Shown: in pieces, positions 18,697-27,646 of the stretch
Layout: each line of letters opens with the position of its first letter
Numbering within the stretch: the first letter of the stretch is position 1
NCBI GenBank assembly: GCA_029940475.1
Contig: JAPYUT010000002.1
Coordinates: 84,694-148,693 of the forward strand
Source: Verrucomicrobiales bacterium
GTDB lineage: Bacteria; Verrucomicrobiota; Verrucomicrobiia; Verrucomicrobiales; DEV007
DNA length: 64,000 bases
Direction: 5' to 3'
Translations under genes and position numbers: made by a program
Notes under the pieces: model-generated
Seen by the model: the letters and a program-made list of their open reading frames with translations, nothing else
Databases searched by the model: none
What the model was told of the DNA's origin: nothing

Positions 18697-18942
18697 TTAC
18701 AAGCCTCCACATCGATGCTAGCAACCCTGATATTACCATACAGGAACAATATCATCTACCCTCACTCATGGCATGTGATTTTACTCTTCATCGATAACAT
18801 TTTGTGCCACCTGAAAATATGAAACCAGGCCATTTCGAATTTAAGCCACCGGGGAGGCCCGCCTCCTGTTCATTCCAGAAAGGCACTCCCGCGATCGTAA
18901 AATCAGCACATTCCTAGCAATGTCGCGCAATACACCTTTCCC

Positions 18943-19791
18943 ATGTCCAACCCGCATAGCCACATGTTCCCCTTATCGAGTTCGACTGATGGGTTCAACA
19001 TCGGAAATGCCCTGGCCTGTTGCCTGGCATCACAAGCCGCCTATCTTCCTCCGGAATTGATCCCTAAGATAGTAATCGATGAGTGGGGGTTTGTAGATTA
19101 TCGCAGGATCAACGGTAATAATATCCAGGGCTTTGTTGCTGCAAACGACGAATATACGCTTATTGCTTTCCGCGGCAGCGAAGCTCATGTCAACGACTGG
19201 AACGACAACCTCGATGCCGGCTTCGTGCCAGGACCGTTCAATGAAGGTGATCGCCTGCACCGTGGCTTCGCGCAGGGTTTTTTACAGATACTTCCGGAAA
19301 TAGAATCCCGCCTAAAGGCTTTTAAACGTCCCGGTTCCGCGTTGTTTCTTACCGGACACAGCCTTGGTGCAGCCCTGGCAACATTAACCGCAGCCTCATT
19401 CTATAAGGAGGGCCGATCCCTGCATTCAATTTACGGGTTCGGCTCACCACGGGTCGGATGCCGCCGTTTTAGGAATTCCTACGAAATTCGTGACCGGAAG
19501 AGAACCTTTCGCGTGGTTAATCAACATGATATCATCACGCGCATTCCTCCGCGTTTCCTTCGCTACCGCCATGTTGGATTATTGCGTTATCTTGATGGCG
19601 CAGGCAACATCCACGATGACCCTGATTTCTGGAAGCGCATGCTCATTTACATCGATCCCAAGGGCCGCAGTTCCAGTGACTATATTAACGCCATCATTGA
19701 TCGTTTCCCGGAATCCGTTGATGACCACAAGATTGGCAATTACGTGAAGAAGCTACAACCGCTTGTTCCGACTTCCCCCACCCCGGATTAA
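18943..19791 (+). CDS. Class 3 lipase-like alpha/beta hydrolase
   Basis: A 282-residue hydrolase of the fungal-type lipase class 3 family. The nucleophile elbow is 'TGHSLGAALA' (Ser near residue 140), preceded by 'LIAFRGSE' and followed by 'YGFGSPRVG' and 'NQHDIITRIPP', which carry the likely acid; His candidates occur near 'YRHVG' and 'GNIHDD'. No clear signal peptide is seen, so a cytoplasmic or loosely associated enzyme is possible. It probably hydrolyses acylglycerols or related esters. The 3' end overlaps the convergent yaaA gene by 4 nt. Confidence 0.85.
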   Translation: MSNPHSHMFPLSSSTDGFNIGNALACCLASQAAYLPPELIPKIVIDEWGFVDYRRINGNNIQGFVAANDEYTLIAFRGSEAHVNDWNDNLDAGFVPGPFNEGDRLHRGFAQGFLQILPEIESRLKAFKRPGSALFLTGHSLGAALATLTAASFYKEGRSLHSIYGFGSPRVGCRRFRNSYEIRDRKRTFRVVNQHDIITRIPPRFLRYRHVGLLRYLDGAGNIHDDPDFWKRMLIYIDPKGRSSSDYINAIIDRFPESVDDHKIGNYVKKLQPLVPTSPTPD

Positions 19792-20564
19792 GCAGGTGTA
19801 TCTCTGAGAAATAGGGGTGCTCCCGTCTTCGATCCGGCTTTGTCGTAACGATACCCGGTGACGTTGAAAGCATGCAAGTCACTGGGTTTCTTCAATCTCT
19901 GCCGTATGATGAAATCTGCCATCAGTCCCCGGGCCTTTTTGGCATAAAAACTAATGATTTTATATTTACCGTTCTTGAGATCCTTGAAAACCGGGGACAC
20001 CACCTCAGCATCCAGATCAACAGGCTTCACTGCGCTGAAATATTCATTTGAAGCTAAATTCACCAGGACTTTGCTACGAGTTGCTGCCATCACTTCATTA
20101 AGAGCCGTAGTTATCCTTTCCCCCCAGAAAGCATAAAGATTCTTCCCCTGTTGCGTTGCCAGTTGAGTGCCCATTTCAAGGCGATACGGTTGAATTAAAT
20201 CAAGTGGCCGGAGTATCCCGTAGAGTCCACTGAGTATTCTCAAGGCCTTCTGTGCACAGTTGAAATCAGCGGCCTTCCAGTTTCCCAGATCAAGCCCCGT
20301 GTAGACATCCCCCTTGAACGCCAGCAAGGCCTGCTTGGAATTGTCGATTGTAAACGGTATCGACCACTGCCTGTAGCGTTGTGCATTAAGTTCAGCAAGC
20401 TTGTCACTAATTCCCATCAGTCTCTTAAGCTCCTGCGTGCGCAACTTAACAAGCTTAGCGATAAGTTTCTCCGACTCTTGCAGGTAATCAGGTAAACTGT
20501 GTTTCCCTGTCAGGCACTGGTCTCCAAAATCGAGAGTCTTGGCGGGTGAGAGCACGATTGTCAT
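19788..20564 (-). CDS. yaaA: Peroxide-stress protein YaaA
   Basis: A 258-residue cytoplasmic protein of the YaaA/DUF328 (UPF0246) family. It begins 'MTIVLSPAKTLDF' and contains 'LRILSGLYGILRPLDLIQPYRLEMG' in two conserved stretches, plus 'VNLASNEYFSAV' and 'ISFYAKKARGLMADFII'. In E. coli YaaA lowers free intracellular iron during hydrogen peroxide stress. Length and motif order are normal. It diverges from the WXG100 locus. Confidence 0.95.
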   Translation of the reverse strand: MTIVLSPAKTLDFGDQCLTGKHSLPDYLQESEKLIAKLVKLRTQELKRLMGISDKLAELNAQRYRQWSIPFTIDNSKQALLAFKGDVYTGLDLGNWKAADFNCAQKALRILSGLYGILRPLDLIQPYRLEMGTQLATQQGKNLYAFWGERITTALNEVMAATRSKVLVNLASNEYFSAVKPVDLDAEVVSPVFKDLKNGKYKIISFYAKKARGLMADFIIRQRLKKPSDLHAFNVTGYRYDKAGSKTGAPLFLRDTPA

Positions 20565-20710
20565 TTAATTCAAAAATACGCCCAAATCATGTTCATGCGC
20601 AACAGCACGATGATTTCTACGAGAAGAAATGATGCAAATTATTGGCTTTTTGCCTAACTTGCCCGACAGACTAGGGTAGGCATTCCCCGTCACAAACTCC
20701 AAATATTATT

Positions 20711-20983
20711 ATGGCTCAAGCAATAATGGACCCTGAGGAGGTTCGCCGCTTCGCAGAAGAGTTGAAGAGGTTCAACGAGGAATTGGCAACCCGGACAGCA
20801 TCACTGCACGCGCGCTTCTCTGCTCTCAGCAATACCTGGCAGGATCAGGAACAGGTGAAATTTGCCGAGGAGTTTGATGGGATGATGAAAGCAATGCGCA
20901 AGTTCGTAGAAATATCCACTGCCCACGGGCCTTTTCTCCTGAGAAAGGCACGGCGCATCGAGGAATATCTGGATCAGCGTTAA
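20711..20983 (+). CDS. WXG100-family protein (ESAT-6-like)
   Basis: A 90-residue helical-hairpin protein with the turn motif W-Q-D at residues 43-45, in 'NTWQDQEQVKFAEEF'. Length, position of the turn and two amphipathic helices fit WXG100, whose members are substrates and partners of type VII secretion. The canonical C-terminal YxxxD/E export motif is not present: the end reads 'IEEYLDQR'. It is first in a tightly packed four-gene unit ending with an FtsK/EssC-like ATPase, which is the strongest support for the assignment. No strong ribosome-binding site precedes the ATG. Confidence 0.8.
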   Translation: MAQAIMDPEEVRRFAEELKRFNEELATRTASLHARFSALSNTWQDQEQVKFAEEFDGMMKAMRKFVEISTAHGPFLLRKARRIEEYLDQR

Positions 20984-20989
20984 GTATAT

Positions 20990-21517
20990 ATGGCGGATCA
21001 GGCCAAAGTAGCGTCTATCGACGCCATCGACTCGCTCCGAATCAGCATAACGCTGTTTATGGAGCGGGCAGGAAAGGCACTCGACGAAGTTGGTGATGCG
21101 GTGCGTCGCACTCGCACGTGGATACACGATGAACAACGTAGTCACTGGCTGTCAGAGAAACGGCGGAGGCAAAAGCAACTTGATCAAGCCGAACAGGAAC
21201 TCTACAGCTCACGACTATCCACACTGCAAAATACCAGCACTGAGGCTCAAATGCACGTTCGTCGCGCGCGGCTCGCACTTGATGAAGCCGAGCAAAAGCT
21301 CAGGGTTCTAAAGAAATGGGCGCGCGATTACGACAGCATTGTGGAACCTCTGGCTCGACGTCTTGACACACTGCGTGATTTGGTAATGACTAAGTATCCA
21401 AAAGCAGCTGTGCAACTCACACAGATGATTGGAACCCTAGAAGCCTACGCTGAACTCGGCGCAGTGCAAAACCCACCCCCACAGGTGAGCGAAGAATCCG
21501 CAACCCCGGAAACCTGA
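20990..21517 (+). CDS. Coiled-coil protein of the WXG/FtsK locus
   Basis: A 175-residue protein, almost entirely helical, rich in Arg, Gln, Glu and Ala. Long heptad-like stretches run through residues 15-150, with a Pro/Glu-rich tail. There is no signal peptide or membrane segment. It starts 6 nt after the WXG100 stop and ends 2 nt before the next gene, so it is certainly cotranscribed. I do not recognise the family. Position suggests a partner, chaperone or substrate of the ATPase; the N-terminal 'FMERAGKALDEVGDAV' helix resembles the amphipathic helices of long type VII substrates (inference). Confidence 0.65.
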   Translation: MADQAKVASIDAIDSLRISITLFMERAGKALDEVGDAVRRTRTWIHDEQRSHWLSEKRRRQKQLDQAEQELYSSRLSTLQNTSTEAQMHVRRARLALDEAEQKLRVLKKWARDYDSIVEPLARRLDTLRDLVMTKYPKAAVQLTQMIGTLEAYAELGAVQNPPPQVSEESATPET

Positions 21518-21519
21518 TC

Positions 21520-21732
21520 ATGTCTGTCAAGTCAAGCAGGGGCTCCCTGATGAAGGCCGTTCGTGACCTTAATGTCAGCTGGCAGCAAACCAGAAATTTC
21601 TGGATGGACTCTAAAGCACTGGAATTCCAGGAAAAATACATTACTCCTCTCCCTGATGCCGTGAATTCGGCTTCCAGCATCATTGAAGATCTTGATAAAA
21701 TTCTGACTAAGATTCGTCGCGACTGTGAGTAA
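21520..21732 (+). CDS. Short second WXG-like protein
   Basis: A 70-residue protein. Its turn region 'NFWMDSKALEFQEKY' aligns without gaps to 'NTWQDQEQVKFAEEF' of the first gene, sharing N-x-W-x-D-x5-F-x-E-x-(F/Y). The first helix is shorter, with W28 rather than W43. That makes it a probable heterodimer partner or diverged paralogue. The stop overlaps the start of the ATPase gene by 8 nt, implying translational coupling. No signal peptide is present. Confidence 0.65.
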   Translation: MSVKSSRGSLMKAVRDLNVSWQQTRNFWMDSKALEFQEKYITPLPDAVNSASSIIEDLDKILTKIRRDCE

Positions 21733-24700
21733 CCCGCCTTCAGGAGTCCACTCCACCCTTGATACAGTCCGCCGCCTAAGGACGGCAGTGACTGATGCTA
21801 TTACCCGCGAAGAGGAAATTGAACGCAGCCACCGACTTGAATGCGCACGGGTAAAGCGCAAACACGATGAGAAAGTTTCCTGCCTTGACGATGAAAATGG
21901 CAATCTCTTAGCCGGCCAGCAATCCATCCTTCATAATGCTGCCAATGCCGCGGAAACCAAACGCCAGCGTCGCAGCGAATGGATTGAATGCGCTGCCGGC
22001 AATGCCCGTAAGCAGATCACTGAAACCGTAGAGGGCCAGAAAGGAAGCCGAATTTCCAAGGTTCAGGCACAAACCCTGAAGGCCAAGCGCCAATACGATA
22101 CTGATCTCACCGAGACAAGAAGCTCACTTGCTGCACTTGAGGATAAACTGCTGGGTAACAGACAGCTTTACAGGGAACTACTTGCTTTATCACTGGCATG
22201 CTTCCGGGGTTTCCCGCTGCTGTACATGAAAATAAAGACTGCAGGCAGGCAGGAGGAGAAAGATTGCGCAGCGGACATATTAACTGCTGACGAATTCGAA
22301 ACCTCAATACAAAAAGGGGCGGCCTTTAAGCTTGATAACCTTCTGCTCTCCGTAAAGGATCAACTTGCTACTTTCGGGCAGAAGCCGCTGCCCCAACTAT
22401 TCCGGTATCTTCCCCTGCAATTCCTGATACCAATCGCCGGAGCAATAACTCTGTCCACTGCTTATCTTGGAGGATGGAATGCTGCGCTTTCTCAATTGGT
22501 GGGAACCATATCCCTTGGCACAATCATCCTCCTTTTCCTCCTTCAGCGCATTGCCGCAAGCAACGCAAAGGAAGCTGCCTCATCAGTTGCCAAAACTCTC
22601 CATCAAGCTGCTGCAGTCTATCTGCAATACGCGCAGACATCACAACCGTGGCTAGAGTCGCGCCGCGATAAACTTGAGTGCAAGCTCAATGATCAAATCA
22701 GCGCTCTCAACAAAGATCTTGGTTCAGCCATTGAAGATGCGGATCAACTGGGACAGGACAGGCCGACAAAACTAGCCCTGCAGGAGCAACGTCTGAAGAA
22801 GAAAAACGAAGATAGCTGGCAGGCAAGCATTAAAAAAAATCAGGCTGCCAACGAGGATTCCTTAACAACAATTCATCGCGACACAACTGAACAAACCGAA
22901 CAGGTAAAGGCGGAGCACGATAGCAAACTGAAAACAGCAAATGCCCTGCACCTTGAGGACTGGAAGACTCTTGAAGATAAATGGAAATCGGAAATCTCGC
23001 CAATTTACGACACCATTTCCACCGACCTCGAAACGACAAATAACATCTTCCCCGATTGGAATCCTAGTTTCATAGGGAACTGGCAAGTCCCCGAAAAATT
23101 CCTCCACGCCGTTGCCTTTGGACACCTGAAAGTTGACGTGGAAGCTCTAGCCGGAGGAATTCCTGAGGATCATCGACTCAGCCTTCCCGGCAATGTTCAC
23201 CTTGAAGTTCCACTTGCTCTACGCTTCCCCGGGTCAGGTTCCATCCTCTTCGAGACCGAATCCTCCGGTAATCCAGAAATCATTGGCACGATAAACAACA
23301 TCATTTTGCGCCTGCTCTCTGTCGCACCCGCGGGAAAACTGAACTTCAGCATCTTTGACCCCGTTGGCCTGGGACAGAACTTTGCCGGTATCACCCACTT
23401 GGCTGACTACGAGGACAGCATTATTAATGAACGGATCTGGACCCAGCGCGAACAAATCGAGACCCGTATCGCCGAACTCAACGCACATATGGAAAAGGTC
23501 ATTCAGATGTACCTGCGCAACGAGTATGAAACAATCACCGAATACAACGAACAGGCGGGAAATATCGCGGAGAAATACCACTTCTTAATTATCGCGGATT
23601 TCCCCACTAACTTCTCCGAGGCCGCGACCCGTGGTCTTCTCAGCATTGCCGCAAGTGGTGCACGCTGCGGGATTTACACCCTGATTCACTGGGACAAAAG
23701 GCAACCCTCCCCCGAGGCCTTTGTTGCCGAGGACATCCGAAAAACAAGCATCACTATCGCGCAAGAGAAGGATGGTGCCTTCCAGTTCACTGAGCAAATC
23801 AAGCCGGGAACCTCCCTGCACTTCAACCAACCCCCCTGCGATGAACTGGCCACAGAATTCGTTCATCTAATAGGCAGGGCCAGTAGTGACTCGAACAGAG
23901 TGGAGGTGCCCTTCTCCCAGATCATGCCATCCGAAACCGAGATATGGCAGGGTGACACCACTGACGAACTTCGCATCCCAATTGGCCGAACCGGAGCCAC
24001 CAAGATGCAACATCTCGCCATCGGAAAGGGCACTCGCCAGCATGCTCTGTTCGCCGGCAAAACAGGTTCAGGAAAATCAACACTTTTTCACGTGATGATT
24101 ACCAATCTTGCCCTGTCCTGCAGCCCGGACCAGGTCGAGTTTTATCTCATTGACTTCAAAAAGGGAGTTGAGTTCAAATGCTACGGCAACAAGAAACTGC
24201 CGCATGCACGCGTAGTTGCCATTGAGAGTGATCGGGAGTTCGGGCTCAGCGTTCTTCAGCGCCTTGATGAAGAGCTCAAACGCCGGGGTGAACTCTTCCG
24301 CGAGGTTGGCGTGCAAGATCTGGCTGCCTTTAGGCGCAATGGAGGAAGAGTTATGCCGCGCACGTTGCTCATTATTGACGAGTTTCAGGAATTCTTTGTT
24401 GAGGACGACCGTATCGCGCAGAGTGCCTCTGTGCTTCTTGACCGTATCGTTCGTCAGGGACGGGCATTCGGCATCCATGTATTGCTCGGTTCGCAGACCC
24501 TCGGGGGCGCTTACTCACTGGCTCGGGCCACGCTCGGCCAAATGGTTATTCGTGTTGCCCTGCAATGTAACGAGGCTGATGCATACCTCATTATGGACGA
24601 GAGCAACCCCGCCCCGCGACTTCTCACTCGCCCTGGAGAGGGCATCTACAACGATTCTGCCGGAGCTATCGGCGGTAACAGCCCGTTCCAGACCGTATGG

Positions 24701-25639
24701 CTTCCCGAAAACGAACGGGACTCCCATCTTGATACGATTTCAAACCTTGCCAAACAGCACAACATCACCACCCCCCCTCCAATTGTCTTTGAGGGCAATG
24801 CGCCGGCAGACATCAGGGAAAATGCCTTACTTGAAGACATTCTGGCCAACCGGCCAAAGCAATCCCCGCCATCGCCAAAACTTTGGCTTGGAGCCCCCAA
24901 TGCCATCAAGGGACCCACGGAAGCTGTTTTCCACAGGCAAAGCGGCAACCATCTGTTAATTGTCGGTCAACGTGACGATGCCATAGCGGGAATAATGGCG
25001 TTCTCACTCCTTGCCCTTTCCGCGCAAATCCAAAAAGACGAACTCCGCCTCGTTGTGATTGACGGCAACCCCCCGGGATCGCCGGAACGTAAACTGCTCG
25101 AAGGCGTCAGCGATGCCCTGCCGCATGAGCTTAGTTCAAGTCGGGATCATGATGTTGCCGCTCTCATCGGAGAGGTGGCATCGGAAATGAAGCGCCGGAG
25201 TGACGCACCGACAGCAGCAGAATATCCGGCGATATTCATTTTGATCAATGGCGTGCAACGCTACAAGAAACTTCGTTATGACGACGACCTCGCTTACTCA
25301 TTGGACGCCTCCTCAGAAAGCACTAATCCCGCCCTGCAACTTAACGATATCATTTGTGAGGGCGCCGCACTGGGTATCCATTTAATTGCCGCTATCGATT
25401 CCTATAACAACATTGGCCGCACGCTCAGTCGCAAGGCACTCAGCGAGTTTGAAATGCGGATCTTATTTCAAATGAGCTCCAATGATTCAGCCGCACTGGT
25501 TGACTCATCCAAAGGCGCATCCCTGGGCATGCATCGAGCACTTTTCTATAACGAACATGAAGGTTACCTCGAAACCTTCCGTCCTTATGCCCTGCCGGGA
25601 GCACAATGGCTAGCAGATGCCTGTTCAAAGCTCCTATAA
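21725..25639 (+). CDS. FtsK/SpoIIIE (EssC/EccC-like) membrane ATPase
   Basis: A 1304-residue ATPase with a GTG start overlapping the previous gene. The order is: N-terminal coiled coil (about 1-150); two membrane helices (about 230-280); a second long coiled coil (about 290-450); an ATPase-like domain without P-loop (about 460-740); a complete FtsK-type ATPase with Walker A 'GKTGSGKST' near residue 778 and Walker B 'LLIIDEFQE' near 884; and a C-terminal P-loop fold in which the Walker A position reads 'VGQRDDAIAG'. One active plus degenerate domains resembles EssC/EccC, the type VII motor, but there are no FHA domains and coiled coils replace them. The WXG partners upstream support a secretion motor rather than a DNA translocase. 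Confidence 0.85.
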   Translation: MSNPPSGVHSTLDTVRRLRTAVTDAITREEEIERSHRLECARVKRKHDEKVSCLDDENGNLLAGQQSILHNAANAAETKRQRRSEWIECAAGNARKQITETVEGQKGSRISKVQAQTLKAKRQYDTDLTETRSSLAALEDKLLGNRQLYRELLALSLACFRGFPLLYMKIKTAGRQEEKDCAADILTADEFETSIQKGAAFKLDNLLLSVKDQLATFGQKPLPQLFRYLPLQFLIPIAGAITLSTAYLGGWNAALSQLVGTISLGTIILLFLLQRIAASNAKEAASSVAKTLHQAAAVYLQYAQTSQPWLESRRDKLECKLNDQISALNKDLGSAIEDADQLGQDRPTKLALQEQRLKKKNEDSWQASIKKNQAANEDSLTTIHRDTTEQTEQVKAEHDSKLKTANALHLEDWKTLEDKWKSEISPIYDTISTDLETTNNIFPDWNPSFIGNWQVPEKFLHAVAFGHLKVDVEALAGGIPEDHRLSLPGNVHLEVPLALRFPGSGSILFETESSGNPEIIGTINNIILRLLSVAPAGKLNFSIFDPVGLGQNFAGITHLADYEDSIINERIWTQREQIETRIAELNAHMEKVIQMYLRNEYETITEYNEQAGNIAEKYHFLIIADFPTNFSEAATRGLLSIAASGARCGIYTLIHWDKRQPSPEAFVAEDIRKTSITIAQEKDGAFQFTEQIKPGTSLHFNQPPCDELATEFVHLIGRASSDSNRVEVPFSQIMPSETEIWQGDTTDELRIPIGRTGATKMQHLAIGKGTRQHALFAGKTGSGKSTLFHVMITNLALSCSPDQVEFYLIDFKKGVEFKCYGNKKLPHARVVAIESDREFGLSVLQRLDEELKRRGELFREVGVQDLAAFRRNGGRVMPRTLLIIDEFQEFFVEDDRIAQSASVLLDRIVRQGRAFGIHVLLGSQTLGGAYSLARATLGQMVIRVALQCNEADAYLIMDESNPAPRLLTRPGEGIYNDSAGAIGGNSPFQTVWLPENERDSHLDTISNLAKQHNITTPPPIVFEGNAPADIRENALLEDILANRPKQSPPSPKLWLGAPNAIKGPTEAVFHRQSGNHLLIVGQRDDAIAGIMAFSLLALSAQIQKDELRLVVIDGNPPGSPERKLLEGVSDALPHELSSSRDHDVAALIGEVASEMKRRSDAPTAAEYPAIFILINGVQRYKKLRYDDDLAYSLDASSESTNPALQLNDIICEGAALGIHLIAAIDSYNNIGRTLSRKALSEFEMRILFQMSSNDSAALVDSSKGASLGMHRALFYNEHEGYLETFRPYALPGAQWLADACSKLL

Positions 25640-25694
25640 ATCGCCCCTACGCACCCCTCCCCCGAAAAAAAAACATCATTGCCGCGTGCATCTT

Positions 25695-25722
25695 TTGACA
25701 ATGCCTGGCATGCAGATACAAT
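25695..25722 (+). promoter_or_regulatory. Sigma-70 promoter of htpG
   Basis: TTGACA (25695-25700), a 16-nt spacer, TACAAT (25717-25722). Transcription would begin about 25729, only about 4 nt before the htpG ATG at 25733. This supports that ATG and implies a nearly leaderless mRNA. Confidence 0.6.
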
Positions 25723-25732
25723 CCGCGCCGTC

Positions 25733-27580
25733 ATGAGTTCAAAATCAGAGGATAAACATGAGTTTCAGGCTGAAGTCCAGCAACTGCTGGATATTGTCAT
25801 TAACTCACTCTACACAGACAAGGAGATATTCGTTCGCGAACTGGTTTCCAACGCAGTTGATGCCCTCGAGAAACTGCGGCATATCCAGCTCACGGAAAAA
25901 TCAATCGCCGACTCTAATCTCGACCTTGAAATCAACATAACCACCGACGATGCCGCCAATACCATTACAATAACTGATTATGGAACCGGCATGACACGTG
26001 AGGAACTTGTCGAAAACCTCGGGACAATTGCTCACTCGGGATCCAAGGCCTTCATTAAGGAACTTTCCAAGAGCGACCAGAAGGAAACAAATATCATCGG
26101 CCAGTTCGGCGTTGGCTTTTACAGTGCTTTCATGGTCAGCAATGAAGTCACTGTCTACACTCGGTCCTGGAACGAGGACTCTGAACACTTATGCTGGAAA
26201 AGTGACGGAAAAAGCAGTTATCAAATCGAAACGAACCAAGGACAACGGCGTGGAACAAAGATCGTTATCAAGCTAAAGGAGGATCAGGAAGAATTCTCTA
26301 AAGCCCCGCGCATCAAGACAATCCTCGAAAACTACTCAAATTTCGTTCCCTTCGACATCCTCCTTAACGGAGAAAAAGTGAACACGGTTGAAGCCATATG
26401 GATGAAACCGAAGGCTGATGTCTCCGACGAGAAATACTCGGAATTCTACAAGTTCACAGCCAAGGCATTTGATGAACCTCGTTATCGAATGCACTTCAGT
26501 GCCGATGTGCCGTTAATGATCAACGCACTGCTTTTTGTCCCTGAGGAAAATCCGGAGCGCCCGGGATTCGGCCAGGTTGATCCTGGAGTCTCGCTGTATT
26601 GCAATAAAGTGTTAATAGACTCTACCCCAAAATCCCTCCTGCCTGACTGGCTTAGATTTCTCAAGGGCGTAATCGACAGTGAAGATCTGCCGCTTAACAT
26701 CTCACGTGAAAGTATGCAGGACAGTGCCCTTGTGCAAAAACTTAACCGACTTATTGCCAAGCGCTTCATCAAGTTTCTGGATCGGGAGGAAAAATCCGAC
26801 GCCGAAAAGTTTGCCGCTTTCTATGAAAATTTCCGAAGCTTCCTCAAGGAAGGAGTTATAACCGACCACGAGAACCGCGACGCACTGGTAAAGCTACTCC
26901 GCTTTGAGTCCTCAAGCGAAGACGCTGGAGTTTACGCCACCCTTGACGACTATGTTGCGCGCATGAGGGAGGATCAGGATAAGATTTTCTACCAGATAGC
27001 CCCTGAACGACAGGCAATTGAAAGCGCCCCTTACCTTGAGGCTTTCAAGGCAAGAAGTATCGAGGTCCTCTTCCTCTACGATCCGATCGACGAATACCTT
27101 GTCGGATCCCTACCCTCCTATGCAGACAAGGAACTAGTATCCATTGCGCAATCTGGCATTGAACTGGAGGAATTAACGACTGATGAGCAAGCCCCTGATG
27201 AAGCACAGACATCTGCCCTGTGCCAGTGGATGAAAGACACCCTTGGCAATCGGGTAGCAGAGGTGAATGTCAGCAAACGACTCGTCAACAGCCCGGCAGC
27301 AGCACTGACACCGGGCGGGTCTATAAGCCCGCAGATGAAGCAAATGATGCGGCAGGTTGATCCACAATTCTCATCCTCCAAGGAAGTTCACCTGGAAATC
27401 AACCCGCGCCACAAGCTTCTCAAGAGCCTTGACAGCGCGCGTGCAGAGCAACCCGACTTCGCCAAGCTGGTGGCTGAGCAAATCGCAGACAATGCATTAC
27501 TGTCCGCCGGTTTATTGGAGGAAGGCAGGGACATGGTTACCAGGGTATACGAAATCATGCAGCGATCCCTGGAAAAATAG
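25733..27580 (+). CDS. htpG: Hsp90-family chaperone HtpG
   Basis: A 615-residue cytoplasmic ATP-dependent chaperone. The N-terminal GHKL ATPase has 'KEIFVRELVSNAVDALEKLR', 'ITDYGTGMTREEL', 'GTIAHSGSKAF' and 'GQFGVGFYSAFMV'. The middle domain has 'RGVIDS'-type sequence reading 'LKGVIDSEDLPLNISRE', and the C-terminal dimerisation region follows. The ATG at 25733 is chosen over a TTG at 25679: the latter adds 18 non-conserved residues and lies upstream of the promoter. Length is normal for bacterial HtpG. No CIRCE-like repeat was seen. Confidence 0.97.
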   Translation: MSSKSEDKHEFQAEVQQLLDIVINSLYTDKEIFVRELVSNAVDALEKLRHIQLTEKSIADSNLDLEINITTDDAANTITITDYGTGMTREELVENLGTIAHSGSKAFIKELSKSDQKETNIIGQFGVGFYSAFMVSNEVTVYTRSWNEDSEHLCWKSDGKSSYQIETNQGQRRGTKIVIKLKEDQEEFSKAPRIKTILENYSNFVPFDILLNGEKVNTVEAIWMKPKADVSDEKYSEFYKFTAKAFDEPRYRMHFSADVPLMINALLFVPEENPERPGFGQVDPGVSLYCNKVLIDSTPKSLLPDWLRFLKGVIDSEDLPLNISRESMQDSALVQKLNRLIAKRFIKFLDREEKSDAEKFAAFYENFRSFLKEGVITDHENRDALVKLLRFESSSEDAGVYATLDDYVARMREDQDKIFYQIAPERQAIESAPYLEAFKARSIEVLFLYDPIDEYLVGSLPSYADKELVSIAQSGIELEELTTDEQAPDEAQTSALCQWMKDTLGNRVAEVNVSKRLVNSPAAALTPGGSISPQMKQMMRQVDPQFSSSKEVHLEINPRHKLLKSLDSARAEQPDFAKLVAEQIADNALLSAGLLEEGRDMVTRVYEIMQRSLEK

Positions 27581-27646
27581 CCAAGGAGATAGCTCACCGT
27601 TATACCCATGTCATCTCCCCGGTCATGCACGGGTCGGCGACATTCA

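Noticed and set aside
21725..25639. Annotating the ATPase as chromosomal FtsK
   Set aside because: There is no four-helix FtsK N-domain or winged-helix gamma domain, and the neighbours are WXG-like proteins.
25679..25732. TTG start adding 18 residues to HtpG
   Set aside because: It precedes the TTGACA/TACAAT promoter and adds non-conserved sequence before the usual HtpG N-terminus.
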